The notes: generated from the sequence alone by a model not told the origin. DNA of 35,879 nt from JBCBKP01 sp038521625 (GCA_038521625.1 JBCBKP010000033.1:1-35879), one strand, 5' to 3'. Positions 9,097 through 18,334 are shown, counted from the stretch's first letter. Made by a program: numbers and translations.

Positions 9097-10860
9097 TCAG
9101 CTGATGGGCGGCCGCGTCTCCCACGCCCCGAGCCGTCGCTCGATCTCGTGCGCGACCTTCACCGCGGCCGCTTCCCCGAAGCTCCGCCCCCACACCGTGA
9201 TCCCGTGCGGGCGCGTCTCGCTGCGGAAACCCGTCCGCACGACGGCGCACGGCGTCCCCGTGAAGTTGGTGAGGAGCAGAAGCCCCGCGGCGAAGCTCGG
9301 CGCGACCACGGCGTCGACGCCGTGGCGCGCGAGCTGGTCGTCCCAGTACTCGCAGGCCGCACGCCGGATGCGCTGCGCCTGGATCAGCTCGATCGCCGGG
9401 ACCATCCACGCGGATCGGAACGTGTTGGGCCACGCCTGCGGCTGCTGCCACTTCAGCATCTCGTCCCGCCCCGAGAGCGTCAGCTCCTCGAAGGCCGCCG
9501 CCGCTTCGACGTTCAGGATCGTGCGCAGAGCGCCGAAGTTCTCCTGGTATTCGTAGTCAATCTCGACGAGCTCGCAGCCGGCATCGCGCACCGCCGCGAG
9601 GGCCGCCGTGTCATGCTCGGTCGCGCCCCGACCCTCGAACCACTCGGGCCGGTACCCGACGCGCAGGCCGTACGCGTCGCGCGTGAGGTCACAATCGAAC
9701 GGCGCATCCACCGACGACGGATCGCCCGCGTCCGCCCCGTTGATGACCGAGAGCACCAGGGCGGCGTCGGCGATGGTTCGGCAGATCGGGCCGATCTTGT
9801 CGAGCGACCAGCAGAGCTCCATCGAGTCTGTCCGCGCCACGCGTCCGAACGTCGGGCGGATCCCCGCGGCCCCGCAACGCATCGAGGGCGAGACGATCGA
9901 CCCGAGAGTCTCGGTTCCCAGGCTGAACGAGAAAAGCCCGGCCACCACGCCGGACGAGCTGCCCGCCGAGGAGCCGGACGAGCCCTGCGAGAGATCGAAC
10001 GGGTTCCTCGTCCGCCCACCGAACCAGATGTCGCCGTACGCCAACGCCCCGAGCGTGGTCTTGCAGGCCAGCACGGCCCCGGCCCGCTCCAGCCGCTCGA
10101 TCACCACCGCCGTGCGTTCCGGCACGCGCTCGCGGTACGGCTCGGCGCCGTAGGTCGTGCTGATCCCCGCGGTGTCGAACAGGTCCTTCGCCCCGTACGG
10201 AAGGCCGTGGAGCGGCCCGCGGTACCGCCCGTTCGCCAAATCGCGATCGGCCCGGCGCGCCTGCTCGATCGCGAGCTCGGGCGTCGCGGTCACGACGCAC
10301 TCCAGCCGAGGGCCGAGGCGCTCGATGCGGTCCAGATACACGCGTGTGAGCCGCTCGCTGGTCAGCCGGCGAGTCCGGATCCAATCGGCCTGCTTCCAGG
10401 CCGGCGCGAACGCCAGATCCTCGTCGTCGTCCGGCGGCGACACGGGCGAGCCCGCCGAGGCCATCGTCGGTGCGACGACGCCTCGCCCGGCGTCGAGCGC
10501 ATTGCCGATCTCGGGTTCGCCGAGGACGCGGAATACCTCCGACGGATGCCGGTCGAGATCGGTGCTCGCACGCCGACGCTCGAACCCATCCCGCTGGCGC
10601 GTGGCGCTGGCGGCAACCGCTTCCCGATCACCCGCACGGAAGCCCAGTGCCATCACGCGCTCGACGGCCGCGATGTCCTCGGTCGAGATCGCCGCCGCTT
10701 CGTCGTCGTTCGTCTCGGGCTGGACGGTCGCGCTCTCAAAGGCCTCGGCGTCGCGACTCAGGCCGGCGAGGGCGGCGACGGCCGCCGCGCTCACGCTGGC
10801 CGAGGCGAGGAACCCCCGCCGCGAGATGCCCTCGCCCGATCGCTCTTCGTGGATCTCCAT
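9097..10860 (-). CDS. Tat-exported amidase (amidase signature family)
   Basis: Amidase-signature hydrolase of 587 residues acting outside the cytoplasm. The N terminus carries a twin-arginine signal: SRRGFLA at 13-19 and then an Ala-rich core to about residue 40. The Ser-cisSer-Lys triad reads as Lys225 (YGAKD), Ser297 in the Gly/Ser loop at 293-304, and nucleophile Ser321 in TETLGSIVSPS. Residues 45-150 form an unassigned acidic linker region. The family includes GatA, but export by Tat argues against tRNA amidation and for hydrolysis of an amide substrate in the periplasm. The gene converges on the terminator of the zinc protease and diverges from purD with only 42 bases between the two starts. 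The substrate is not readable. Confidence 0.88.
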   Translation of the reverse strand: MEIHEERSGEGISRRGFLASASVSAAAVAALAGLSRDAEAFESATVQPETNDDEAAAISTEDIAAVERVMALGFRAGDREAVAASATRQRDGFERRRASTDLDRHPSEVFRVLGEPEIGNALDAGRGVVAPTMASAGSPVSPPDDDEDLAFAPAWKQADWIRTRRLTSERLTRVYLDRIERLGPRLECVVTATPELAIEQARRADRDLANGRYRGPLHGLPYGAKDLFDTAGISTTYGAEPYRERVPERTAVVIERLERAGAVLACKTTLGALAYGDIWFGGRTRNPFDLSQGSSGSSAGSSSGVVAGLFSFSLGTETLGSIVSPSMRCGAAGIRPTFGRVARTDSMELCWSLDKIGPICRTIADAALVLSVINGADAGDPSSVDAPFDCDLTRDAYGLRVGYRPEWFEGRGATEHDTAALAAVRDAGCELVEIDYEYQENFGALRTILNVEAAAAFEELTLSGRDEMLKWQQPQAWPNTFRSAWMVPAIELIQAQRIRRAACEYWDDQLARHGVDAVVAPSFAAGLLLLTNFTGTPCAVVRTGFRSETRPHGITVWGRSFGEAAAVKVAHEIERRLGAWETRPPIS

Positions 10861-10902
10861 GCGGCGAGACTACCGAGACGCGGCGGGCGGTACGATCACC
10901 CG

Positions 10903-12231
10903 ATGCCCGACCACCCGATCAACGTCCTGCTCGTCGGCGGGGGCGGACGAGAGCACGCCCTCGGCGAGGCCCTCGCCCGCTCGCCGCGCCTCGGCACGCT
11001 CCACGTCACGCACCCGAATAACCCCGGTCTGGCGAGCATCGGCACACCCGTCGACGTCCCGGTGGACATCAAGGAGATCTATCGCCTCCAGCAGTACGCC
11101 GACCGGCACGACATCGGGCTCGTCGTCATCGGCCCCGAGGACCCGCTCGCCGAGGGCTACGCCGACAAGCTCTCCCAGAAGCTCGAGGGCGGCACGCGGT
11201 TCGTCCTCGGGCCGTCGGCCGCCGCCGCGAGGCTCGAAGCGGACAAGTCGTTCGCGAAGAAGCTCATGCGCGACGCGTCGGTGCCGACCGCCGAGGGCCG
11301 GTCGTTCACCGATCACGAGACGGCCCGCGCTTACCTCGAATCCCGCCGGGAGCCGCACGTCGTCAAGGCCGCCGGCTTGGCGAAGGGCAAGGGCGTGATC
11401 GTCCCGAGTTCCACCGAAGAGGCCCTCGTGGCGCTCGACGACATGATGCTCCACCGGAGGTTCGGTGACGCCGGCGGGACCGTGCTGATCGAAGAGAAGC
11501 TCTCGGGCCCCGAGGTCTCGGTGCTGGCGCTCGTCGACGGGCGAACGATCCTCACGCTCCCACCTTGCCAGGACCACAAGCGTCTGCTCGAGGGCGACGC
11601 CGGCCCGAACACCGGCGGCATGGGCGCGTTCTGCCCCTCGATTGCGGTGACCGGCGAGCTACTGCAACGCGTCGAGCGCGAGATCCTCGTCCCGACCGTC
11701 GACGCGATGCGTCAGCACGGCGCCGAGTTCACCGGCGTGCTCTACGCCGGTCTGATGCTCACACGCACCGGTCCCAGGGTCCTCGAGTTCAATGTGCGGT
11801 TCGGTGACCCGGAATGCCAGCCGCTCATGGCATTGCTCGAGTCGGACCCGCTGGAGCTCATGCTCGCGACCGCCAGCGGGACACTCGAGAGGTATGTGGA
11901 CGCCGATCGGCCGCGGTTCTCGACCGGCGCGTCCGTCTGCGTCGTTCTGGCGAGCGAGGGCTACCCGGACGCACCGAAGACCGGCCTCGTGATCGAGGGC
12001 CTCGACGAGGCGAGCGCCGTCGAGGGAGTCACGGTGTACCACGCCGGCACGCGACGAAACGACCGCGGCGAGATCGTCACCTCCGGTGGTCGAGTTCTGG
12101 GCGTCACGGCGGTGGGGGACAGCCACGCAGACGCACGCGACCGCGCGTACGCCGCATGCGACAAGATCCACTTCGATGGCATGCAACTCCGCCGCGACAT
12201 CAGCGCGGGGATCACCGTGGCGAACGCCTGA
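10903..12231 (+). CDS. purD: Phosphoribosylamine-glycine ligase (GAR synthetase)
   Basis: Second step of purine synthesis: joins glycine to 5-phosphoribosylamine with ATP hydrolysis. The 442-residue length fits the family. The N-terminal signature VLLVGGGGREHAL is at 8-20, the ATP-grasp region spans about 105-300 (VVKAAGLAKGKGV), and the family signature RFGDPECQ is at 299-306. The ATG at 10903 is chosen because the fold begins at once; the frame is open far upstream but only as the shadow of the amidase gene. DUF4340-like follows nine bases downstream and is probably co-transcribed, although no link to purine synthesis is known. No PurR-like or PurE-like neighbours are present. Confidence 0.95.
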   Translation: MPDHPINVLLVGGGGREHALGEALARSPRLGTLHVTHPNNPGLASIGTPVDVPVDIKEIYRLQQYADRHDIGLVVIGPEDPLAEGYADKLSQKLEGGTRFVLGPSAAAARLEADKSFAKKLMRDASVPTAEGRSFTDHETARAYLESRREPHVVKAAGLAKGKGVIVPSSTEEALVALDDMMLHRRFGDAGGTVLIEEKLSGPEVSVLALVDGRTILTLPPCQDHKRLLEGDAGPNTGGMGAFCPSIAVTGELLQRVEREILVPTVDAMRQHGAEFTGVLYAGLMLTRTGPRVLEFNVRFGDPECQPLMALLESDPLELMLATASGTLERYVDADRPRFSTGASVCVVLASEGYPDAPKTGLVIEGLDEASAVEGVTVYHAGTRRNDRGEIVTSGGRVLGVTAVGDSHADARDRAYAACDKIHFDGMQLRRDISAGITVANA

Positions 12232-12240
12232 ACCAAGCGG

Positions 12241-13539
12241 ATGAATCTCAGGAACGTCGCCATCTTCGTCAGTGCGGCCCTCGTGCTCGCGGCGCTCGCG
12301 TGGGCATTCGTGTGGCGCGTGGCAGGCTTGCCATGGGAAACGCCCGGCCACGCGAGCATCCCCGCTGTCTCCGGGGAGGAGCGGTTCTCGCTCGGGCTCG
12401 ATCCCGCGCAGATCACCTCGCTCGCGATCGGCGGCGTCGAGATCGCCCGCGATGCCCCGGCCCGGCCGTGGACGGTCCGTTGGTCGGATCGCGGTACGCC
12501 GCGGAGCTGGCCCGCCATCCCGGGTGAGATCCAGGCCGCGCTGCGGCGACTGCAGACGGCGGTCTTTCTCGAGACCGACGGCGGGGCGCCACGCGACGCG
12601 ATAGAGATCGCTCTTGCCGAGCCCGACGGCCGGCTCTGGACGATCCGTGCCGCGTCGTCCTCGACCGCAGGCCGCACTCTGGTCGAGATCGCCAGGCCGG
12701 GCGTCGAACCGGTGGTCGCGACGACCTCCTCAGAAGTGATCGAGGGTCTGACCGAGGCGGCGCTTGTCCGATGGCGTGAACGATCGATCGAGGCCATCAC
12801 GGGTCCGACCATCTCGGAAGTGTCGATCGGTACCCGCGAGGCACGGGTAGGGCTCCGTCCGGGCCCGCTTGGGTGGTCGCTCACCCACGCCGGCTCGGCG
12901 CTGAGAGCGAACGGTCCGCTTGCCCGCGGTGTCGTCCGAGCCCTCGGGGGAATGTCCATCGACACGCTCGCCGAAGAGACCGGGAGCGCTGCGATCGCGA
13001 GCTACACGCTCCGAGCGCCGGATCAATCCGTGACGATCGAGGACCTCGGCCCGTCGGGCATCACCGCCGAGCGCCGTCTCGTCCGCGTCACTCTCGGCGA
13101 CGGCGCGTCGCTCACGGGCGAGATCGCCGCGTCCGCGTTCCCGTCCATCCCGACCGAGCCGGCTCGCTACCTCGACCCGCGCGCCACCCCCTGGCCCGGG
13201 ACCGAGACGGGCGCTCTCGTGCTCGGGCAGATCACCGTGCGTCGCGGCGTCGGCGGCTGGAGCACGGACGCCGATCTGACGCCGGACGAGGTCACGCGAC
13301 TCGGAGCGCTCGCTGAGCGCTTGAGCGAGCCGCTCGAGACAGGATTCGCCGAGCAGGCGGTCTCCGGCGCCTCGCTCTCGATCGAGCGGATCGGGGGTTC
13401 AGACTCGACATCGCATCGGATCTACCTCGAAGCGGACCGCCAGCCGGCCCGTCTCGTCCTTCAGGAGGGCCCGGTCGAGCGGATCCTCCCGCTCAACTCG
13501 GCGACCGCCGGCCTGCTGGCGCGTCTCCTGGAGCCCTAG
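12241..13539 (+). CDS. DUF4340-like membrane-anchored protein
   Basis: 432 residues with one N-terminal membrane segment (about 6-26) and a large extracytoplasmic part. The body alternates beta strands in repeated units, with phrases such as ITSLAIGGVEIARD and WSLTHAGSALRANG that fit DUF4340 proteins. Those usually sit beside an ABC transporter and a GldG-like protein, but none is present here. It starts nine bases after purD, which implies translational coupling, and its end overlaps metF by four bases in convergent orientation. The role is unknown; the DUF4340 assignment rests on overall pattern and is moderate. Confidence 0.65.
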   Translation: MNLRNVAIFVSAALVLAALAWAFVWRVAGLPWETPGHASIPAVSGEERFSLGLDPAQITSLAIGGVEIARDAPARPWTVRWSDRGTPRSWPAIPGEIQAALRRLQTAVFLETDGGAPRDAIEIALAEPDGRLWTIRAASSSTAGRTLVEIARPGVEPVVATTSSEVIEGLTEAALVRWRERSIEAITGPTISEVSIGTREARVGLRPGPLGWSLTHAGSALRANGPLARGVVRALGGMSIDTLAEETGSAAIASYTLRAPDQSVTIEDLGPSGITAERRLVRVTLGDGASLTGEIAASAFPSIPTEPARYLDPRATPWPGTETGALVLGQITVRRGVGGWSTDADLTPDEVTRLGALAERLSEPLETGFAEQAVSGASLSIERIGGSDSTSHRIYLEADRQPARLVLQEGPVERILPLNSATAGLLARLLEP

Positions 13540-14471
13540 CCCAGGCCGTTGCCGTCGGGCGCGAGCTGCGCCGAGTGCCGCACCCCGAGCGTCGCGTAGA
13601 TGTCGAGCGTGGCGCCGGACTTGTTCAGCGTGTAGAGGTGAATCCCATCGACGTCGTGATCCAGCAGGTCGCGGCACTGCTCGGTCGCCCAGTGCACGCC
13701 GATGCGCTTGATGCCGTCCTCGTTGTCGCCGGCGCGCCGGATCGCACGCAGCAGCGGGGCGGGATAGCGGGCGCCCAGCGCGAGTTCGGCCATGCGCCGC
13801 ATCCCCTTGGCGCTGGTGATCGGCATGATGCCGGCGATGATCGGCACCCTGATGCCCGCAAGGCGGCAGCGATCGCGGAAGTCGTAGAAATCGCGGTTGT
13901 CAAAGAAGAGTTGCGTGCAGACGTAGTCAGCGCCGGCGTCGACCTTCGCCTTGAGGTGGTCCATCTCGACCAGGCGGTTCGGTGTCCCCGGATGGCCCTC
14001 GGGGAACCCGGCCACGCCGATCCCGAACCCGCGCCGGTCCGGGTGTGACCGCGAGTCGTTGAATCGCCGGATGAACCGGACCAGGTCGGACGCGTGCCGG
14101 AAGTCCTCCGCGTTGGGGTCGTAGTTCTCGACACCGGCCGGGGGATCGCCGCGCAGCGCGAGCAGGTTCCCGATCCCCGCCTCGGCATACCGCTCGAGGA
14201 TCGCCCCGACCTGACGCTCGTCCTGCATGACGCACGTCAGGTGCGGGATGGGGTTGAGCCGGGTCTTCCGCTTCAGCCGGACGACGAGCTCGTGGGTCAG
14301 CTCGCGCGTCGACCCGCCCGCGCCGTAGGTCACGCTCACGAACGAAGGGCCCAGCGGTTCAAGCTCGGCGATCGACTCGTACAGCGACTCGGCCGCCGAG
14401 TCCGACTTCGGCGGAAAGAACTCGAGCGATACGGTCCGCTTGTCGCGTTCGAACAGGTCGGCGATATGCAA
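13536..14471 (-). CDS. metF: 5,10-methylenetetrahydrofolate reductase
   Basis: Flavoprotein that reduces methylene-THF to methyl-THF, the methyl donor for methionine synthesis. Counted from the TTG at 14471 it has 311 residues. The family N terminus HIADLFERD is followed by EFFPPK at 17-22, whose Glu17 aligns with the catalytic Glu28 of E. coli MetF. VSVTYGAGGS, LALRGDPP and YVCTQLFFDN follow in the expected order. The TTG has GGAG at 14480-14483 eight bases before it and lies five bases after the upstream stop codon; GTG codons at 14504 and 14507 would create an overlap and an extra N-terminal piece. Last gene of the ArsR-ahcY operon, so it supplies methyl groups to the cycle that AhcY drains. 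Confidence 0.93.
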   Translation of the reverse strand: MHIADLFERDKRTVSLEFFPPKSDSAAESLYESIAELEPLGPSFVSVTYGAGGSTRELTHELVVRLKRKTRLNPIPHLTCVMQDERQVGAILERYAEAGIGNLLALRGDPPAGVENYDPNAEDFRHASDLVRFIRRFNDSRSHPDRRGFGIGVAGFPEGHPGTPNRLVEMDHLKAKVDAGADYVCTQLFFDNRDFYDFRDRCRLAGIRVPIIAGIMPITSAKGMRRMAELALGARYPAPLLRAIRRAGDNEDGIKRIGVHWATEQCRDLLDHDVDGIHLYTLNKSGATLDIYATLGVRHSAQLAPDGNGLG

Positions 14472-14476
14472 GCCGT

Positions 14477-15712
14477 CTACTCCACTCGCTCGGTCAGCAG
14501 GCACCACGGCTCCGAGCCGAGCCGAAGGATAAACACGGTCAGGAGACGATCACCGGCTCCCCGCAGCTCGATCTGCGTCCGGTCCGGGTCGACCAGCTTC
14601 CCGCGCGTCTTTACCTCGACGACACCCCCGCCGAGCTCCGCAATCGCCTCCCGCGCCGCCCGCGGATCCCAGCGCATCGCCCGCTCGAGCCGGAATCGCC
14701 GCACCCAGTCGCTCGGCTCGCCGCCGACGAGCAGCCCCGTGCCCGGGTCCGCCAGGACCGAGCCGCCGGTCTCGTTCGCGAGCCACCCGAGGAGCCGCGC
14801 CCGCTCGACGGCGGGGTCGACTGCAGAGACAAGGTCCCCGGCCCGGAGCGCCGTCGGCTCGATCAGCCCGCAGCCCGCGTCCTGCTCGCCTTCGAGCGTG
14901 GCGCCCAGGTCGAGCGACGTGGCCCGAACCGTCTCGTTATCCCAGGCGAGCGACCCCATCCAGCAGAGACACTGGCTCATGCGGCCGCGCTCGCTCGTCC
15001 ATTCGACCCGCGCGTTCGGCGGGAGCACCGCGCGGTCGATCCCGGGCGCGAGCTTGATGCAGGCCCCGCGGAAGCGGTCTGAGAGCGACTCGATCGACGG
15101 CCAGCCGGGCTCAAGACCCTCCAATGAGGCCCGGCGGGACGGACCCGCGGCGGACCGTCGCATCGGGTCCACGAACAGAAGATCTCCATCGGGGCAATCG
15201 CGCTGGACATCGTCGTGAACAAGATCGCACGATCCGACCCCGGTCGTATTCGCCCGAGCCATCTCCACGCGCGCCAGATCGCGATCAATCGCAACAGCCG
15301 ACAACCCCGCTTCCGCCATCGCCCAGGCATTCACGCCGATGCCGCAGCATGCGTCGACGGCCGTGCCGCCGACCGCGGCGAATCGAGAGGCAGCGTGCCG
15401 CGCGGCTCGCTCGCTCGACGCCATCTCGTAGCCGTCGCGGTCCGCCAGCAGCCTCGCGGCGAGTCCGGGCATCTTGTCTTCCGCCCTCCGACGCAGGTCG
15501 ACAAGGGTCAGCGCCGCCGAGACCGCGCGGACGGCATAGAGGCCCGCGGGCACACGCGGGCGGAGGCGTTCGATCTGCTTCGAGCTCGCGGGGTCGATCC
15601 GGGCCGCTTCGCCGACGAGCCCCTCACCCGCATCGGTCGAGAGCCACCGCCACAGCTCGGCCTCGGCCCGAGACGAAGCAGAACCAGCGGGCTCGATCGT
15701 CGCGGCGTTCAT
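14477..15712 (-). CDS. THUMP-like domain class I SAM-dependent methyltransferase
   Basis: 411 residues. A helical N-terminal part (1-105) precedes a Rossmann methyltransferase with motif I VDACCGIGVNAWAMAEAG at about 118-135, an acidic VAIDRDL and the motif IV-like LLFVDPMRR near 178-186. The C-terminal part (from about 310) fits the THUMP-like domain found in a family of uncharacterised methyltransferases. DPMRR in place of a (D/N)PP(Y/F) motif argues against a simple N6-adenine or cytosine methylase. The gene lies 46 bases after ahcY and 5 bases before metF, so it is translated with SAM-cycle genes. Substrate unknown; an RNA substrate is possible from the THUMP-like part. Confidence 0.8.
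   Translation of the reverse strand: MNAATIEPAGSASSRAEAELWRWLSTDAGEGLVGEAARIDPASSKQIERLRPRVPAGLYAVRAVSAALTLVDLRRRAEDKMPGLAARLLADRDGYEMASSERAARHAASRFAAVGGTAVDACCGIGVNAWAMAEAGLSAVAIDRDLARVEMARANTTGVGSCDLVHDDVQRDCPDGDLLFVDPMRRSAAGPSRRASLEGLEPGWPSIESLSDRFRGACIKLAPGIDRAVLPPNARVEWTSERGRMSQCLCWMGSLAWDNETVRATSLDLGATLEGEQDAGCGLIEPTALRAGDLVSAVDPAVERARLLGWLANETGGSVLADPGTGLLVGGEPSDWVRRFRLERAMRWDPRAAREAIAELGGGVVEVKTRGKLVDPDRTQIELRGAGDRLLTVFILRLGSEPWCLLTERVE
14480..14483 (-). promoter_or_regulatory. Ribosome binding site for the TTG start of metF
   Basis: GGAG on the minus strand, eight bases before the TTG at 14471. It lies in the last codons of the upstream methyltransferase gene, which implies translational coupling and decides the metF start. 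Confidence 0.5.
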
Positions 15713-15758
15713 CGAAAGCCCGGCGGGGCCGTTGGGTCCGGCCGGGCTGTGGATCAGA

Positions 15759-17258
15759 TCAGTAGCGGTAATGCTCGGGCTTGTACGGGCCCTCGACCGG
15801 CACGCCGATGTAGTCGGCCTGGTCCTGGCTGAGCTTGGTCAGCCGCACGCCGAGCTGGTCGAGGTGCAGCCTGGCGACCTCCTCGTCGAGGTGCTTGGGC
15901 AGCACGCGGACCGAGTCCTTCGAATACTCGGCGGCGTTCTCGTGGAGCTCGATCTGGGCGAGCACCTGGTTGGTGAAGCTGGCGCTCATGACGAAGCTTG
16001 GGTGGCCGGTCGCGCAGCCGAGGTTCAGCAAGCGCCCCTCGGCGAGCACGAGGATCGACTTGCCGTCCTGATCCTCGAAGACGAACTCGTCGTACTGCGG
16101 CTTGATGTTCACGCGGCGGACGTTCTTGTCCTTCGCCAGCGGCTCCATCTGGATCTCGTTGTCGAAGTGGCCGATGTTGCCGACGATGGCCTTGTTCTTC
16201 ATCTTCCGCATGTGATCGAGCGTGATGATGTCCTTATTGCCGGTCGTCGTGATGAAGACGTCCGCACTCTCGATGACATCCTCGATCCGAGCGACCTGGT
16301 ATCCCTCCATCGCCGCCTGGAGAGCGCAGATCGGGTCGATCTCGGTCACGATCACGCGGCAGCCCTGGCCCTTGAGCGCCTGGCAGCAACCCTTGCCGAC
16401 GTCCCCGTAACCAAAGACGACCGCGACCTTGCCGCTCAGCATCACGTCTGTCGCGCGGTTCAGCCCGTCGATGAGCGAGTGGCGGCAGCCGTAGACGTTG
16501 TCGAACTTGCTCTTCGTCACGCTGTCGTTGACGTTGATCGCCGGGAAGAGCAGCTCGCCGCTCTTCGCCATCTGGTACAGCCGGTGGACACCGGTCGTGG
16601 TCTCCTCGCTCACGCCGATGATGCTCTCCGCGATCGCCGTCCACTTGCCGGCGGGGCCGGCCTCGAGCTCACGCTTGATCGTCGCGACCACCGCGCCGTA
16701 CTCCTCCGGGTCGGTCTCCGGGTTGTACTCGGGGATCACGCCGGTCTTCTCGGCCTCGTTGGCCTTGTGCACCAGCATCGTCGCGTCGCCGCCGTCGTCG
16801 AGGATCAGCGTCGGGGTCTGGCCGTCCGGCCAGCTGAGGACCTTGGCCGTGCACCACCAGTACTCGTCCAGCGTCTCGCCCTTCCAGGCGTAGACCGACA
16901 CGCCCTTCGGATGCTCGGGCGTGCCGTCGCGACCGACCACGACCGCCGCGGCCGCCTCGTCCTGCGTGCTGAAGATGTTGCAGCTCGCCCAGCGGACCTC
17001 GGCCCCGAGGTCGACGAGCGTCTCGATCAGGACCGCGGTCTGCACGGTCATGTGCAAGCTGCCGGTGATCCGCGCGCCCTTCAGCGGCTTGCTCGCGCCG
17101 TACCGCTGGCGCAGCGCCATCAGCCCGGGCATCTCGTGCTCCGCAAGGCGGATCAGGTGACGGCCCGCCTCGGCCAGCGAGAGGTCCTTGACCTTGAAGT
17201 CGAGGCCGCCGGCGGTCGTGGGGGTCACATCGAGTTTCGGGGTCGTCACAGTCGTCAT
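15759..17258 (-). CDS. ahcY: Adenosylhomocysteinase (SAH hydrolase)
   Basis: Splits S-adenosylhomocysteine into adenosine and homocysteine with bound NAD, removing the product inhibitor of methyltransferases. The 499 residues include GSLHMTVQTAVLIETL at 67-82, VNDSVTKSKFDNVYG with catalytic Lys and Asp near 249-255, the NAD site GYGDVGKG at 283-290, NIGHFDNEI, and the family C terminus KPEHYRY. The length includes the roughly 40-residue insert common in eukaryotic and many bacterial enzymes. The ATG at 17258 has GGAG five bases upstream and is preferred to one 10 codons earlier. It lies 41 bases after the ArsR-methyltransferase gene, and I see no separate operator or SAH riboswitch in that gap. 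Confidence 0.97.
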   Translation of the reverse strand: MTTVTTPKLDVTPTTAGGLDFKVKDLSLAEAGRHLIRLAEHEMPGLMALRQRYGASKPLKGARITGSLHMTVQTAVLIETLVDLGAEVRWASCNIFSTQDEAAAAVVVGRDGTPEHPKGVSVYAWKGETLDEYWWCTAKVLSWPDGQTPTLILDDGGDATMLVHKANEAEKTGVIPEYNPETDPEEYGAVVATIKRELEAGPAGKWTAIAESIIGVSEETTTGVHRLYQMAKSGELLFPAINVNDSVTKSKFDNVYGCRHSLIDGLNRATDVMLSGKVAVVFGYGDVGKGCCQALKGQGCRVIVTEIDPICALQAAMEGYQVARIEDVIESADVFITTTGNKDIITLDHMRKMKNKAIVGNIGHFDNEIQMEPLAKDKNVRRVNIKPQYDEFVFEDQDGKSILVLAEGRLLNLGCATGHPSFVMSASFTNQVLAQIELHENAAEYSKDSVRVLPKHLDEEVARLHLDQLGVRLTKLSQDQADYIGVPVEGPYKPEHYRY

Positions 17259-17298
17259 GGTGTCTCCGATACGGTCGAATCCGGTCAAACAGTGGTAC

Positions 17299-18315
17299 TC
17301 AAGAGGGCGCCAGCCAACCGGCGGCGGCGAACAGGCCCGGGCCCTTGCTCCCGGGCTCGGCTCTCAACTCAACGAATCGAGCCGGGCGGAAGCCCGACCC
17401 AATGAACAGCCTGTCGATCTCCTCGGCGCCGAACCCGAGGTGCTCGTGCCCCATCGTCCTGCGGAACTCCTGGCGGTCGTGGGGGAGCATGTCGATGACG
17501 AGAAGCACGCCGCCGCCGTTCTCCGGGCGCAGCACGCGGGCGATGTCCGACATCGCCCGCTGCGGGTCGGCGATGTGGTGCAGCACGAGCGAGCAGCACG
17601 CCGCATCGATCGAGCGATCCTCGAGCGGGAGCCGGCCGAGGGCGCCCTCCCGGAACTCGATGTTCGTCGCGCCGGACAGCCGCCTCCTCGCCGCGTTCAG
17701 CATCGGCTCCGACATGTCGACCGCGATCACCCGATCGACACGCGGCGCGAGCGCCTCGCTCAGATCACCCGTTCCGCAGCCGAGATCCGCCACCGTCCAG
17801 CTCGGCGGGAGCAGCCCGAGCAGCGCCGCCGCGTCGAACCGCTCGCCGAAGAGCTCGCGACGGTACTGATCCCACTCTCCGGCAACCCTCCCGAAGAACG
17901 CGAGACTGTCGGTCCGCCGGGAGGCGAGCACGTCGCGCAGCCGGCGGTCGTCTTCTTGAAGCGTGGCGCTCGACCCGAACTGCGCGTGGACGGCCGCCCA
18001 GAGCGTGCGGCTGTGGGCATCCAGGTCGTCGCGGAACAGCCGGTAGTAGCTCGCCGGGCCGGACGATCGCTTCGCCAGCCAACCGCCCTCGGCCAGGATC
18101 TTGAGGTGCCGGCTCACGGTGCTCTGAGGGAGCTGCAGCACGTCGCCGACCTCGCCCACCGAGAGCTCCTCTGCCTCGAGGACACGCAGGATCCGAAGCC
18201 GGACACCGTCGCCGAGCGCGGAGAGCCGGTCCACGATCTGGTCCGGGCCAGCCGGCAGAATGTTCGGCTCATGCTTGGTCAACGAGACATCCCTGCTGAA
18301 CTTCGCACTCTTCAT
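17299..18315 (-). CDS. ArsR-family regulator fused to a SAM-methyltransferase domain (SahR-like)
   Basis: Transcription regulator of 338 residues. Residues about 22-95 form an ArsR winged helix (LGDGVRLRILRVLEAEELSV, then LPQSTVSRHLKILAEGGWL). The C-terminal class I methyltransferase domain has motif I VADLGCGTG at 175-183 and FREGALGRLPLEDRSID. Fusions of this kind include SahR, an SAH-responsive repressor of methionine-cycle genes in Proteobacteria. Here the gene heads an operon with ahcY and metF, so a SAM/SAH sensor is likely; whether the domain methylates anything is unknown. The ATG at 18315 is chosen because it leaves the palindrome at 18335-18360 upstream; an ATG at 18345 would lie inside that palindrome and add 10 residues. 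Neither has a good ribosome site. Confidence 0.88.
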   Translation of the reverse strand: MKSAKFSRDVSLTKHEPNILPAGPDQIVDRLSALGDGVRLRILRVLEAEELSVGEVGDVLQLPQSTVSRHLKILAEGGWLAKRSSGPASYYRLFRDDLDAHSRTLWAAVHAQFGSSATLQEDDRRLRDVLASRRTDSLAFFGRVAGEWDQYRRELFGERFDAAALLGLLPPSWTVADLGCGTGDLSEALAPRVDRVIAVDMSEPMLNAARRRLSGATNIEFREGALGRLPLEDRSIDAACCSLVLHHIADPQRAMSDIARVLRPENGGGVLLVIDMLPHDRQEFRRTMGHEHLGFGAEEIDRLFIGSGFRPARFVELRAEPGSKGPGLFAAAGWLAPS

Positions 18316-18334
18316 CGGGTGCAAGCCCGCATTC

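Noticed and set aside
6398..9451. A 1017-codon minus-strand open frame across the zinc protease gene
   Set aside because: The product is composed of Arg, Val, Asp and Gly without motifs; the plus strand has a signal peptide and zinc site. It also crosses the terminator and the end of the amidase gene.
17259..17298. Search for an SAH riboswitch or second operator before ahcY
   Set aside because: The 40-base gap is too short for a riboswitch and contains no TTCATCC half-site.
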